Positions 11,467 through 21,160 of a stretch of DNA of 24,583 bases are shown here, piece after piece (position 1 is the stretch's first letter; every line of letters begins with the position of its first letter). The notes beneath the pieces were generated by a model. The model was not told where the DNA came from. It did not search any database and saw nothing but the letters and a program-made list of their open reading frames with translations. Source of the DNA: Saccoglossus kowalevskii (taxonomy: Eukaryota; Hemichordata; Enteropneusta; Harrimaniidae); NCBI RefSeq assembly GCF_000003605.2, contig NW_003134838.1, forward strand, positions 374,630 to 399,212, given 5' to 3'. Both the position numbers and the translations under genes were made by a program.

Positions 11467-11468
<2 letters not shown>
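10924..11468. other. Unit A non-coding DNA right of the gap
   Basis: Aligns with about 18640-19400 (CTTATTCGAAG with TTGGGTG, GACAAG, CATAACAAT with CATGGTTT, and GATGCCATA). The 63-codon minus-strand frame at 10929-11120 is not preserved in unit B. A short inverted repeat, GTGAACCAT with ATGGTTCAC, lies near 11262-11292. Confidence 0.45.

Positions 11469-11501
<33 letters not shown>
11469..11501. repeat. (AT)n microsatellite
   Basis: About 16 uninterrupted AT repeats. No equivalent run is present in unit B. Confidence 0.95.
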
Positions 11502-11509
<8 letters not shown>

Positions 11510-11619
11510 TAATACACTAAGATATTGGAATAATGGTACATTTAGAAATAAGGTTTATCTCAGTATGACCTTTGGATATTAATAGTATTGTGAATAATTA
11601 TAAATTCCAAATATAATGC

Positions 11620-12130
11620 AGTCATGTCACAGACATGGTTATGTTTAAAGAAGATCTCGTGTGATAGTTTACGATCGTAAATATATTTACAAGTACGCGA
11701 GTGACGTCACAACCTTGAAATCAATTCTCATCAGATTGTGTTGAAATGACATTTAGCCAGTGATAACCCTTAGTGCAGGCATGGTAACTAGCGGCCTAAT
11801 ACCAAACAACAGTGAACATCATGTATGTCATTATTTGAAATCCGGATGTGTGGAATTGTCACATGAGAAATCGTAAAGTGATACTTCAATAATATTTTCA
11901 TTCATCGTTGAGTGTGAAAACTTAACAAGACATCATGTGGCAATGATTATGTAAACGGAAATGTTAAACGACTGGATTAATGTTTGGGACAAAATCATTA
12001 CACTGTGATTAACTCATGTGTCTTCATGTTAATGACAAGTATTCTATAAAACGCTTTGCTTGTCGCAAAATAAACAAATCGTGTTTGGACGAGTTTGGGC
12101 TTCACCGGGAGCCTCAACTACAAGTAAATT
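11620..12130. promoter_or_regulatory. Conserved upstream block with TGACGTCA (unit A)
   Basis: This is one of the best-preserved non-coding blocks between the units; its partner is about 20535-21160. Shared words include GTGACGTCA (11701-11709), CTAGCGG, CTAATACCAAACAACAGTGA, CATCATGTA and GGACGAGTTTGGGCT. TGACGTCA is the classical CRE/ATF palindrome. The block lies about 3.4 kb upstream of exon 1 of gene A. It could be an enhancer, a distal promoter with an untranslated exon, or simply slowly diverging duplicated DNA. No reading frame is shared by both copies along its length. Confidence 0.35.
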
Positions 12131-12157
12131 AGAATAAATAAAAGAAGTTAAATATAT

Positions 12158-12159
<2 letters not shown>

Positions 12160-12241
<82 letters not shown>

Positions 12242-12244
12242 TTT
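12160..12244. repeat. (ATTT)n microsatellite
   Basis: About 21 uninterrupted ATTT repeats, present only in unit A. Confidence 0.95.
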
Positions 12245-13270
12245 TAAAGTGAGCACAAAAAAGTTGTTAGTGTGTGTCTTGCAAAAGAGAAGAATTTGTA
12301 AAATATTATTTTTAACAAAACAGAGATTGAAGACGCAAGTGGAAGTCTGGTATAATGAATATTAAAATAGAAATATACAAGGATGCTCATTTTGTTCTAT
12401 GAAGGACGATTTTATCATTTTGTATATGATATATAACGCTATAGCTTATATAATGCTGGAAATCAATTGCTTATTGACATTAGCACCGAATTCACACATT
12501 GGCCAATGTTTCTATTCCCCCCTTTCCACATGTCATGTATGTATCACAAAATGTAAATATTATGTATAATACGAAGAATTTGTGTCTGGCTGGTTGGGTC
12601 TTTTATTTATCCAATTAGATCATTTTTAAAATGGTTTAGACTGTGATAGTATATGACAAAAATTGTTACAGGTGAATAAGGGGTCAATATTTATGGCCGT
12701 CACAGTTTGCCGTATGAGGTTGTAAGGCCAGACATGTTTTATTCCTTGTTTCTCGAGTTTTTATGAACTTTTTTGAGGAGGGCGGAAAAACATAAAATTA
12801 ATTCTTTTTTTCCATTAGATTTGTGTGATTCTCAAATTGTAAGTGAGATCATTGATCGAAGAGAAGAGATGAAATAAAATTTTATTCCATGTGTAACCTT
12901 GTGACTTCGGTACTTTGATCATGATACTCCCAGGAAAATGCAACTTGGATTTGTTATGCGGCGGGCGGTAAAAAATGGAGATAAAAATAATATTTTTTTA
13001 GCATTTTTTTGCGCTTACAAGTCGGCGGGCGCGAGAAATTATGTTGAAATAAAATTTTATTTTTATTTCATTTTTGGCTATTGTTCATTCGGCGGGTTCG
13101 CGAAACAAGGGATAATAAAAGTCTGGCCTAATTATGTAATGATTCCCAAGGAACTTGTAAAGCAATTTATTCGACACAGTATTCTTGCAGTCAATATGAA
13201 TGTGATAATGTCTATTACTACTAAACAGTATATCATTCTATGAAAGTCCATTGCTATTTCCTGAATCCTA
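12245..13270. other. Unit A-specific non-coding insert with CGGCGGG-type islands
   Basis: Most of this has no match in unit B, where the corresponding interval is several hundred bases shorter. Between about 12775 and 13100, GC islands of the type GGCGGAAA, GGCGGGCGGTAAA, CGGCGGGCGCGAGAAA and CGGCGGGTTCGCGAAA alternate with runs of A and T, suggesting a degraded repeat family. The 101-codon plus-strand frame at 12938-13243 runs through these islands. It has repeat-driven composition and no recognisable domain, so I do not call it a gene. Confidence 0.45.
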
Positions 13271-13947
13271 AATATACGAGTTAGCATAACATAGTGAATG
13301 CCAATTTAAAGAAATGACGCAAACATAGTCATCACAGTTATATTACAGTACAGTTTAAAACTGACTGTAAATGTTTCATGTTAAGTTGGTCACACATCTT
13401 TATCCGCCATATGTAAATATCGACAATCTTTATATCTATACAGCACTATGACACCTGCATCTTGATGCATATTATCCTAAACGTAAAACTAAGGAATGAA
13501 TTACAACATATATACCAAAATATTAACATACATTTTCAATGGTATTCTGTTGTCGGTCGCACAAATAACAATGCAAAGTATTGTTCCTTTCTTTTTTGGC
13601 TAGATTGATAATCATTCTCGCACTTGGTCTAATTTTGTACTATTTTGATTTAATAAATGTAATCATGAAGTTGCTGTATTACCAAAAACAACCATCAAAC
13701 GCCGTTCATGTTTTCGTGTATAATTTAATAATACACGATTGTACATTGACTAATTTTTAGTTTAAGGGTACAAATATTTTACATGTTCAAGCTATTAGTT
13801 TTTATGATCCCACGTCAATAAACCAAAAGTTGACCCTGCCTGTCTATTGTCGTCACCCCTTTCCCATACCTTGTATGTACATTGATCCCGATTTTCCCGG
13901 CATGAATTTCTAAGGGGTATTTTTCGTGAAACCAAAATTGGTAAGGA
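13271..13947. other. Right end of unit A, non-coding
   Basis: Positions about 13320-13490 align well with about 21690-21845 (GTTGGTCACACAT, CTTTATA, CAGCACTATG, CATCTTGATGC). A short minus-strand frame in A is broken by stops in B, so this is not shared coding sequence. No gene is visible from 13500 to 13947. Confidence 0.5.
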
Positions 13948-14290
13948 GTGCCAGGCTAATCAAACAAAACGAAATAAATACATAAACTGTCACAAAAATG
14001 CCTCGCGTCTTATATACAACGTCGTGGGGGTACTGAATTTGAGACAGTTTCCGATTGGTTGAAATTTAAAAGTATAGACGCCACGTGATACAGTGGTGTT
14101 TCCTAACACGGCCTGAAAATAATTTGTTACATTGATTCCGATTCACACCAGAGATACGTCTGTTTATAGCAATGTTTGGGAGATAATCCAGTATTTTTAT
14201 ACTCTTGTATGATTGATTAAGTAATTTAGTAAAAAAGGTATATGCAGATGGTGGTGGACTTGTGTCGCATGATATGACCATCATTCTTAA

Positions 14291-16878
14291 TTAATAGTTG
14301 TAATGATCGAGAGTTGGGTCGCTTCCGCCTCCACTGTTCTCCCAAGGTTTAGTTATTACCACTGCAAAAATAAACATATACTTCATTAATTAAAGATGAT
14401 GCAGTCAGACAAAACTGATGAACATTGTGAGAAATGCTATAAATATGTAGGTCAAAGTGTATCCATGTTAAATCTGTATTTGTTATATATTTAAACATCA
14501 ATATCTGTAAATAAATTGTCAAAATCTCAAAAAAATATAATAAATATTACTTGACAAACCTGATAAATTGTAGTTCAGGTATTTTTGTCATTTAGAGGGG
14601 TGGATGCATTAATTCGGAACACGAGAGAGTTTAGTTAAACTCAAATAGAGAATATCAGTGCATGGGACATGCATATTTATGTGACATGAGCATGAAAACT
14701 ATTCGGTTTTTTAGCTTAAATTCAAACACATACACATACACAAGGTATGCTTGACCTTGGCAGGGGAATATATTATTTTATGGAATAAGATCAACCACTA
14801 AATTAACACTGTTCGTTTAACAACTAATTCACAACTGTTTATTTTTAAGTACTGGAATTGCCAGTAATGAAGTGTTGTAATTCTGGCCCAGTTCAGCAAT
14901 ATGTATATGTTGTGTTTTAAATACAAAATTAATACATTTATAGCTGGATTAAATTTATTTTATAACGATCAAAGGAATGAATGAAGTAATTAAGAATAAA
15001 CATTCAGTCATTAGAAACTATTATTTAAAATGTAACGAGTACAAAAATAACTTACAAACAATAATGAGAACAATAGCAGCAATAATCACCATGACAACAA
15101 CGACCACAAAGACAATTGGTGAACATATCGTCTTCTTATAAAAGGAATGAACAAAATAATTAATTGAAAACGAACCTTCATTCATTAAATATGAAACAAA
15201 AATGTTCAAATAAATAGTTTAGAAAAGAGCATAAACAAAACATTAGTATGTATAGTTGAGGATGCTATAACCACTTGAATAAAATTTAAATTTAATTAGT
15301 CCCATGGATCAACAATATTGAAAAGATGATTGTTATCGTTACTTCCTCTCAAAAAAACACACTGAATAGAATTGTTTGTCGAAGCTCCATAAAGCTAGTG
15401 TCGCTATATTTTCAACGATACTCAATCACAAACAAATATTTCACGTCAACTGTTTGTCAAACATGAACTAATCAATAAAACATATGTAGTAATGGCATTA
15501 GGCCATTGGGGTCGCTACAATAAAATCTTTCTTCAAATTCCAATGTCAAATATAAAGCCTATTGAACGGTGAAAGCGTAAACACATACCCATCTGTTATA
15601 TTCTAGCTGTTATGTTATATATGACTCATCGTTGGATAACATTTAACGTATAACATGTTCAAAAATGTGGAAAATAATCAACGATAATGTAATCAAACAA
15701 ATCATCATATTATTACTATATTGTGAACAAAATTACCTCCCGATTAGTTGAAGATTCTGGGACAGGAGGATCATCTGGAGGAACAAAAAATACTTTTAAA
15801 TCACAAGTACACTCAAGTCGAGTAAGATTCACAAGGTAACGGAAAGTGTGTAGGTGGCAATAATGTGTACATATAGCGACTGTCCAGGCAAGGCGCAAAT
15901 CTTCGTTAATCCCAAAACACCAATTTGCACAATAGCAGACTGCTGTGAATCTTTGGTCGCAAAATATGAAGCGCGTTAAAAACCCTGGTTTAATTAATAT
16001 ATTTGGAAATTTACACCATAAACTCTTTATTTACCTTCCTGATTAATTGAATATTCTGGGAAACTTTGTGTGTCATTCTAGTCAGATCATCTGGAGGAAC
16101 GAAAAATACTTTTAAATGACAAGTACACTTAAGTTAAATAAGATTCACGAGGTAACGCAAATTGTGTATGTGGCAATAATGTGTACATATAGCGACTGTA
16201 CAGACAAGGCGCAAATCTTCGTTAATCACAAAACACCAATTTGCACATTCGCAGACTGCTGTGAATGTTTGGTCGAAAAATGTGAAGCGCATTGAAAACC
16301 TTGGTTTAATTAATATACATTCGAAAGTTTCGATTTTTTTCATAAAATACCATGTTAATATGATGATCGTTTAATCTATTTTTACAAGTTTACATGATGC
16401 ATAGCGATCCATTGTACACAAAAGGAAGATGACTGTAATGACGGGCGACTAGTTGTATGAAACCCACTATGATGTTTGGCAACATTGCTTGACCCTTCTT
16501 GGAGATACGATTATATCATTCCAAGATTTAACATTTTCCAAAGTGTTGCGTCATGAATCGCTTCATGTAAAACGGTTTTAGATAAATTTGAACCACGATA
16601 TCATATAATAATAGAACTTCTTTATGAAACTGATAAACCATATTAGCAATTGTGAAATACTGACTGTTTTCGAAAAAAATATTCATGAACACATGTATGC
16701 ATTGAATAATATAAATCATTTATTTCCTACCTGCTCTGTCAACATAAACTCTCAATTTATCTTCTTCTTTTTCAATAAAAGTTTTTTTAATAAAAGTCAC
16801 ATCGTCTTGCAATTTACTATAAACTCTCCGTCTATCTTGTTCAAGCAATCTTCTCTGTTCATCTTGCGAATCAGACAT
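14291..16878 (-). CDS. VAMP/synaptobrevin-like tail-anchored SNARE, copy B
   Basis: Coding exons on the minus strand: 16878-16731, then 16090-16035 (called 3b here), 15131-15056, and 14361 to TAA at 14293-14291, giving about 116 residues. Exon 2 opens with ATG immediately after its acceptor (M-S-D-S-Q-D-E-Q). Phases match gene A exactly. Exon 2 ends DKLRVYVDRA, and exon 3b continues DDLTRMTHKVSQNIQLIRK, with L, M/T, V, I, I at the SNARE layer spacing. A Val/Ile-rich transmembrane helix of about 24 residues follows, then a tail of about 22 residues (V-I-T-K-P-W-E-N-S-G-G-G-S onward, ending Y-N-Y), recalling tailed VAMP5-type proteins. The zero layer is Glu, or Lys with a one-residue slip, not Arg. 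Exon 1 ends near 17548; if a donor at 17543 is used instead, an upstream in-frame ATG adds M-L. A duplicate of exon 3 is listed separately. Fusion function is inferred from the family only. Confidence 0.72.
15056..15131 (-). CDS. Transmembrane exon of VAMP-like gene B, with tandem acceptor
   Basis: The exon encodes T-I-C-S-P-I-V-F, a run of Val, then M-V-I-I-A-A-I-V-L-I-I-V, and ends with T before GTAAGTT. It is two codons longer than in gene A (5614-5545), but the last 38 bases across the donor are nearly identical in both copies. The acceptor reads AAGAAG, so splicing three bases earlier would add one Lys without changing frame. In gene A the acceptor is a single stronger GGCAG. Confidence 0.7.
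15737..15774 (-). pseudogene. Duplicated third coding exon (3a) of VAMP-like gene B
   Basis: It has an intact acceptor (TTCCTCCAG before ATGATC) and donor (GGGAG before GTAATT). At 38 nt it is 18 nt shorter than exon 3b at 16090-16035 but has the same phases. Splicing both copies would break the frame, so they can only alternate. Used alone, 3a gives D-P-P-V-P-E-S-S-T-N-R-E, acidic and proline-rich, which would end the SNARE helix. Bases homologous to the S-Q-N-I-Q-L-I part of 3b are present, but indels at both ends put them out of frame. I think it is a decaying duplicate, though an isoform lacking the distal SNARE half is possible. Confidence 0.6.
15737..16345. repeat. Local tandem duplication of exon 3 plus intron, offset 316 bp
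   Basis: Exon starts (15774 / 16090) and the shared ATAGCGAC word (15876 / 16192) are both 316 bases apart. The intron part agrees at roughly nine bases in ten by eye, clearly higher than unit A against unit B, so this event is younger than the large duplication and is confined to unit B. Gene A has a single version at about 6395-6730. Confidence 0.85.
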
Positions 16879-17548
16879 CTGTTGATACAATTAATACAAA
16901 TGCCAATTTAAATATGCTCTACTGCCATACACCAAAGTTTGAATAATGTCGCCGACCATATTCGTAATAAAAGTACGTCGTTTTGCCAATATTCTTATTG
17001 AAACCATTGTATTTGTATATACCCTTCTTTGTCGATATTTGTATGGGTATACTATCTTACGTTTTTATTTGCATTGAGAATACTCCCCTTCACACACATC
17101 CATATTGAAAATAATGTCTTTTGCCCATAATTATATCGAAAATACTTTCCTACCCTTTTATTAATAAATCAATTTTACATCTTCTTATTGGTCATTCACA
17201 AATAAAATGTATATATTTTATAGTCATCCCTTTTATAGGCATCTCATATAAGAACACGCTCATTCGCATTTCATAGATTTAGCAGTAATTTAATTAACAC
17301 AGCTGTACGTGACGCCTATTTCAGCGACAACTTAAGAAGTATGTGAACATTTGAGACAATATTTTCATCGTTTGAAGTACTACTGTAACGAATGTAATAG
17401 GTGAGCTATTATATATATTTATGAAGAACGGCGCAATTTGAACACTACTGTGATTATCGAGTGCACGAACATTTTCAGATCTATTTTAGGTGAGAAGGAA
17501 TAGCAAATAGTTGTTTTGACCAAAATAAACTAAATCATTTTACCAACA

Positions 17549-17632
17549 TGAGTTGAAGTTGAAGTGATGACTTCTATCTTCAAGTCAATCGCTGGCACAC
17601 ATTTACCTCCAAAATCAGGAATATAATATAAT
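17549..17632 (-). promoter_or_regulatory. Leader and core-promoter region of VAMP-like gene B
   Basis: The 13-mer ATTATATTATATT (minus strand, 17632-17620) is identical to the one upstream of gene A and is followed by TGATTTTGGAG. The leader then runs to CAACTCAT at 17548. In gene A the same CAACTCAT is followed by a consensus GTAAGT donor. In gene B it is followed by GTTGGTAAAA, giving two weak donor choices (after 17548 or after 17544). Confidence 0.4.
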
Positions 17633-17719
17633 GGTAGATACGAAATTTCTTTTAAAATTGTTTTTGTGCCAGGCGACAGTTCTGGACATTGAGTGTCACT
17701 GTTGTTTTTCCTGACTTTT

Positions 17720-18060
17720 TTGTAAGTGCAAGTGCTGACACAGAGTGAATTTGGCCACAGAAGTCATATTCGCGTATGGGACTACATGACAGAGCTGTGT
17801 GGCCATCTCTCTAACAAATGGCAATTTTAATGGGCTATCCTGGCGTCAACCAGACTCGGTCACATTCGTTAGTGAATGAAACTCGGCCAGTGGAATTGGC
17901 CTTCCCATTGAGTCTGTGGCATACTCATCCAGGGTAGGGGGTCGACTTTGATATTCAGCCTAAGGTAGGATTTGAACTTGGGTCTACCGACCATGAGTCG
18001 GATGCGACATCCACGAAATTGTTTGTCTCCTGTACTATTTCATCAAGCTTTCCAGGATTG
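17720..18060 (-). mobile_element. tRNA-derived SINE-like insertion
   Basis: On the minus strand, 18012-17963 resembles the anticodon-to-T-arm half of a tRNA: a CCGA/TCGG stem with a seven-base CTCATGG loop, then AAGTTCAAATCC, a good match to the pol III B box. A non-tRNA body of about 250 bases follows (17960 down to about 17720). The block is absent from unit A. I see no flanking duplication clear enough to fix the ends, and the 5' A-box half is poor. A family name cannot be assigned by eye. Confidence 0.55.
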
Positions 18061-19439
18061 GATGTTCGATTTTATTTTCAGTTAGTGAAATCTCAGGAAT
18101 GTGTAAATTCAACAATGAAGATATACACTAATTTACATATATTACGATAAACAATTAAACTGTTACATTACTTTTTTAAATGGTTATAACATTTTCTGTC
18201 AGCGATATTTGACGTTAAGTTAAATGTAAATGACTGTTTACTGCCTGAGCAAATAATTGAAAAACAGAGTAAGTAACAATAACAAACTACCATAAATACT
18301 CAAAGCATAGTCAGACATTACTATTTAGGATCATGTCACTAACACTGATAAAATGATTTTTAACCACTATTCTGAACGATATCCATATTCAAAGTTATTA
18401 ATTGGGAATCAATAATTAAAAATAAATTTTGTTTTGATAAAATAGAGAATGACTACACATTTCACCCAGAATCTCTTGAGACATTTTTCTTAAGGCATGT
18501 CCTATGTGATGGTTAAATCTATTTTTAAATATTTGATTTTTGTTTTGTTCTGAAATGCTGGTAAATCTCATTTATAACGAGGAATATGTATCGATTCAAT
18601 ATGAGTTGACATTTTCGCTCAACTTCTTCTTATTTGAATTATTTAACTTATTCGAAGTTGGGTGTGCATCACTTATTGCCTGTTATTGTTTAATTAAGAG
18701 TCTGCTATTGGCGGGTGTTTTATTTAGTATAATAGGGCGTTTTTATTGACAAGTCAGGTAAAACAACTCAATGTACCGTAAATTTCCAATGTATTTAAAC
18801 GTTACAGAAGTACCGGTAATTGAGTCCGAGTTATCGGGTTTTCTGCGAATTTTGTATGGGATCTACGTTAAAATGTCGGGGGTCTTTTAAGGTGTTCCTT
18901 AGTGTTTTCTTTCTCGACTTCAGTTTGAAGCATCGTTTTTGGAAAATTATAACAACACGAAGCCAGTAAAGGGTGAGGTTTTCATGGGGAAGGAAATTAG
19001 TCAGAAGGTCAATGTCGAGATGCTGATTCTAAAATTTCTAATTTCATTTTCTAAATCAAACATGTCACCAGGTTAAAGTATGGCTATGGTATATATATTT
19101 TTTTGTTCATATGACAATAAAGTGTACGGGCGGGTAACAGCTATTAGGAATGTAGACACTTCCGACCGATTTTATGCCGTAAGATACTGTCTACTAGCTA
19201 GGATATATAATAATCAAACCAACCTGGAGAGTAATGTTGATGGTATTATTTTACGAGTAAACTCAAAAGTACGGCATAACAATGAATGGTAACCATGGTT
19301 TGAGTGTAGAGAGTACAGGTGTACCTAGGTTATTTACAAAACACATTTAATCAATATCGAGGTCATTCAAATAAATCGATTTTATGATGCCATACAGATG
19401 GTGTAAGTGTTATATTTAGTTGTTTCTTATACAGACGAA
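18061..19439. other. Unit B non-coding DNA alignable to unit A
   Basis: Corresponds to about 10200-11350 of unit A. Open frames at 18540-18749 and 19080-19292 are not kept in unit A and are treated as chance. No gene, RNA or further element is seen. Confidence 0.5.
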
Positions 19440-20520
19440 TAATGCTTATTTCAGTGAGCTTGGGGAACTGTGAACTTTATTTATTTACTTACGTACATGC
19501 GTAAAGTCTACTTGGCAAATTTGGAAAGTTAAATTGGCAGAGTATTGAAGGTGAAATTCCATAATATAATACAAATCACAGATAGAAAATAAGATGTTCA
19601 CAAGAGTAGAGTGTTTATAGTAGAGACATTATAATAATTCTTTTGCATGCCATTTTTATTTTGTATGTGTAACAATATTTTGTTATTATGAATAAATTAA
19701 TGCTGGCATTTTTTAGCATAACCACAGCCGCTATGAATATGCAAACCAAGTTATTTGTATTCTTCTCAACAAAGAAACCGAAACTCTTGTTGTTGTAGTT
19801 ACGTGCAGTTTGGTACCTAAAATGGCGTCACTTTGACCCACGAATTCCGGAAAAATAACAGATTTAGTTTTGACGGCACAGAGAATCTATCGCAGCGTAA
19901 AAATATGTTCGCGTGAATGACACATTCGATTGCAAATATAGTGGATTCAGTGATCAAAAACGAAAATTATCTGATTTATAAAACACGACACTTTATTGCA
20001 ACATCGACTATTTTAAGGCTGCTCGGCAAAGTAACAACCAAGATCATAGAGTTTTCAAAACGTTCGTCCGCAATTAATAAGCCATAAACCCTCCCACTCG
20101 AGGCCAATACACTTCAACCCACCAAAACAATGCTAGTTGAAGATTCCTCCTGGCATATCAAGCGTGAAATAGGGACCGCAAACTATCGAAATGATTTTAG
20201 CGGTGAACTATTTGACATCACGGAAGTCGTTAAAATCGAGGTAAAATTTTCAAAAGTGAAAATCTACGAAATATTCGAAATGGTAGAATTGAAAATAACT
20301 CACCTGTAACTAATGGTATTTCACTTCAAAAACAACACAAAGTTGTAAAATACACTCAATATTACAGATAAAACCGAGAATAAAAAAACGCAACAATTGA
20401 TCATACGTTGTCCTAAGTGGAAAGCGACGCTGTGATTTCAACCTAACATACTAGTACACGCATTCACAGGATGTTTATTGCTAATCCCCACTAAAACAAA
20501 AGGCGTTTCGCGACCGGTGA
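19440..20520. mobile_element. Unidentified insertion specific to unit B
   Basis: Unit A continues directly across this point with only about 250 bases, so about 0.8-1 kb has been gained in B or lost in A. From about 19790 the composition is less AT-rich than its surroundings. The minus strand around 20190-20060 has short open pieces (for example Y-F-T-L-D-M-P-G-G and G-L-E-W-E-G-L-W-L-I-N) separated by stops, as in a decayed element. I recognise no family and found no terminal repeats. Confidence 0.35.
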
Positions 20521-20534
20521 TAGAGGGACTGTGG

Positions 20535-21160
20535 TATAGCAGTCATGTCACATACATATACATATAGACAAAGAGCCATTGCTCGAAACGTCTAGCTATT
20601 TTTAATAGTTATTACTACGATTACCAAAATTATCTTCTATATGTGACAGACATGTTTGTGTTTAAGCAAAATGTCGTGTGAGAGTTTGTTTTGATAATCA
20701 TAGATATGTTTATAAACACGCGAGTGACGTCAATATCTTGATATTGATTGTCACCAAAATGTGTTGATATGACATTTAGCAAATGGTAAACCAGCTAGGT
20801 AAAGTCATTATAACTAGCGGTCTAATACCAAACAACAGTGAGCATCATCATTTGAAATTCGACTGTATGGAATTGCCACATGGGAAATCGCAAAGTTATA
20901 ACGTTATACCTCAATCACATTTTAATTCAACATTGAGTGTGACAACTTAAAATGACATCATGTAACAATGGGTATGTAAACGGAAATATTAAACGACTGG
21001 TTTAATGATTTGAACAAAATTATTACAATGTGACTGGCTCATGTAACTTCATATTAATGACCACAACTATCCCAAAAAGTTTGTTTGTCGCGAAATGAAA
21101 AAAATGTTATCGGACGAGTTTGGGCTGCAGTAGGAACTCTTCCTACAAGTAAATTCATTA
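20535..21160. promoter_or_regulatory. Conserved upstream block with TGACGTCA (unit B)
   Basis: Partner of 11620-12130, with TGACGTCA at 20725-20732. It is interrupted at about 20552-20645 by a short insertion that includes GAGCCATTGCTC, an imperfect foldback; without it the flanks rejoin as GTCACAGACATG, exactly as in unit A. It lies about 3 kb upstream of gene B. Confidence 0.35.

Larger units (their letters stand above)
4705..13947. repeat. Tandem duplication, unit A
   Basis: This segment aligns in the same order and orientation with 13948-21930. Anchors, A then B: the AGGCTAATC junction with ATACATAAAC-type words (4708 / 13951), the last coding exon (4855 / 14361), the TM exon (5545 / 15056), the coding-exon 3 region (6395 / 15737-16090), promoter word (8355 / 17620), GAAATGCTGGTAAATCT (about 10510 / 18553), the TGACGTCA block (11702 / 20725) and GTTGGTCACACAT (about 13386 / 21745). 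Introns differ enough that this is an old duplication and not two haplotypes laid end to end. Unit A carries its own insertions (Tc1 relic, ATTT tract). The right edge is approximate. Confidence 0.8.

Noticed and set aside
12938..13243. 101-codon plus-strand ORF as a gene
   Set aside because: It consists of repeat-like GC islands and AT runs, is missing from unit B, and has no splice or family support.
13320..13490. Short minus-strand coding exon in the conserved right-end block
   Set aside because: The frame open in unit A has stops in unit B, although DNA similarity is high.
15716..16343. Two similar minus-strand ORFs as a Cys-rich duplicated protein
   Set aside because: The similarity is explained by the 316-bp DNA duplication. 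The frames run through intron sequence and splice acceptors, and the equivalent region of gene A does not keep the frame.
19080..19292. 70-codon plus-strand ORF in unit B
   Set aside because: The homologous stretch of unit A (about 11130-11250) has stops and indels in this frame, so the similarity is non-coding.
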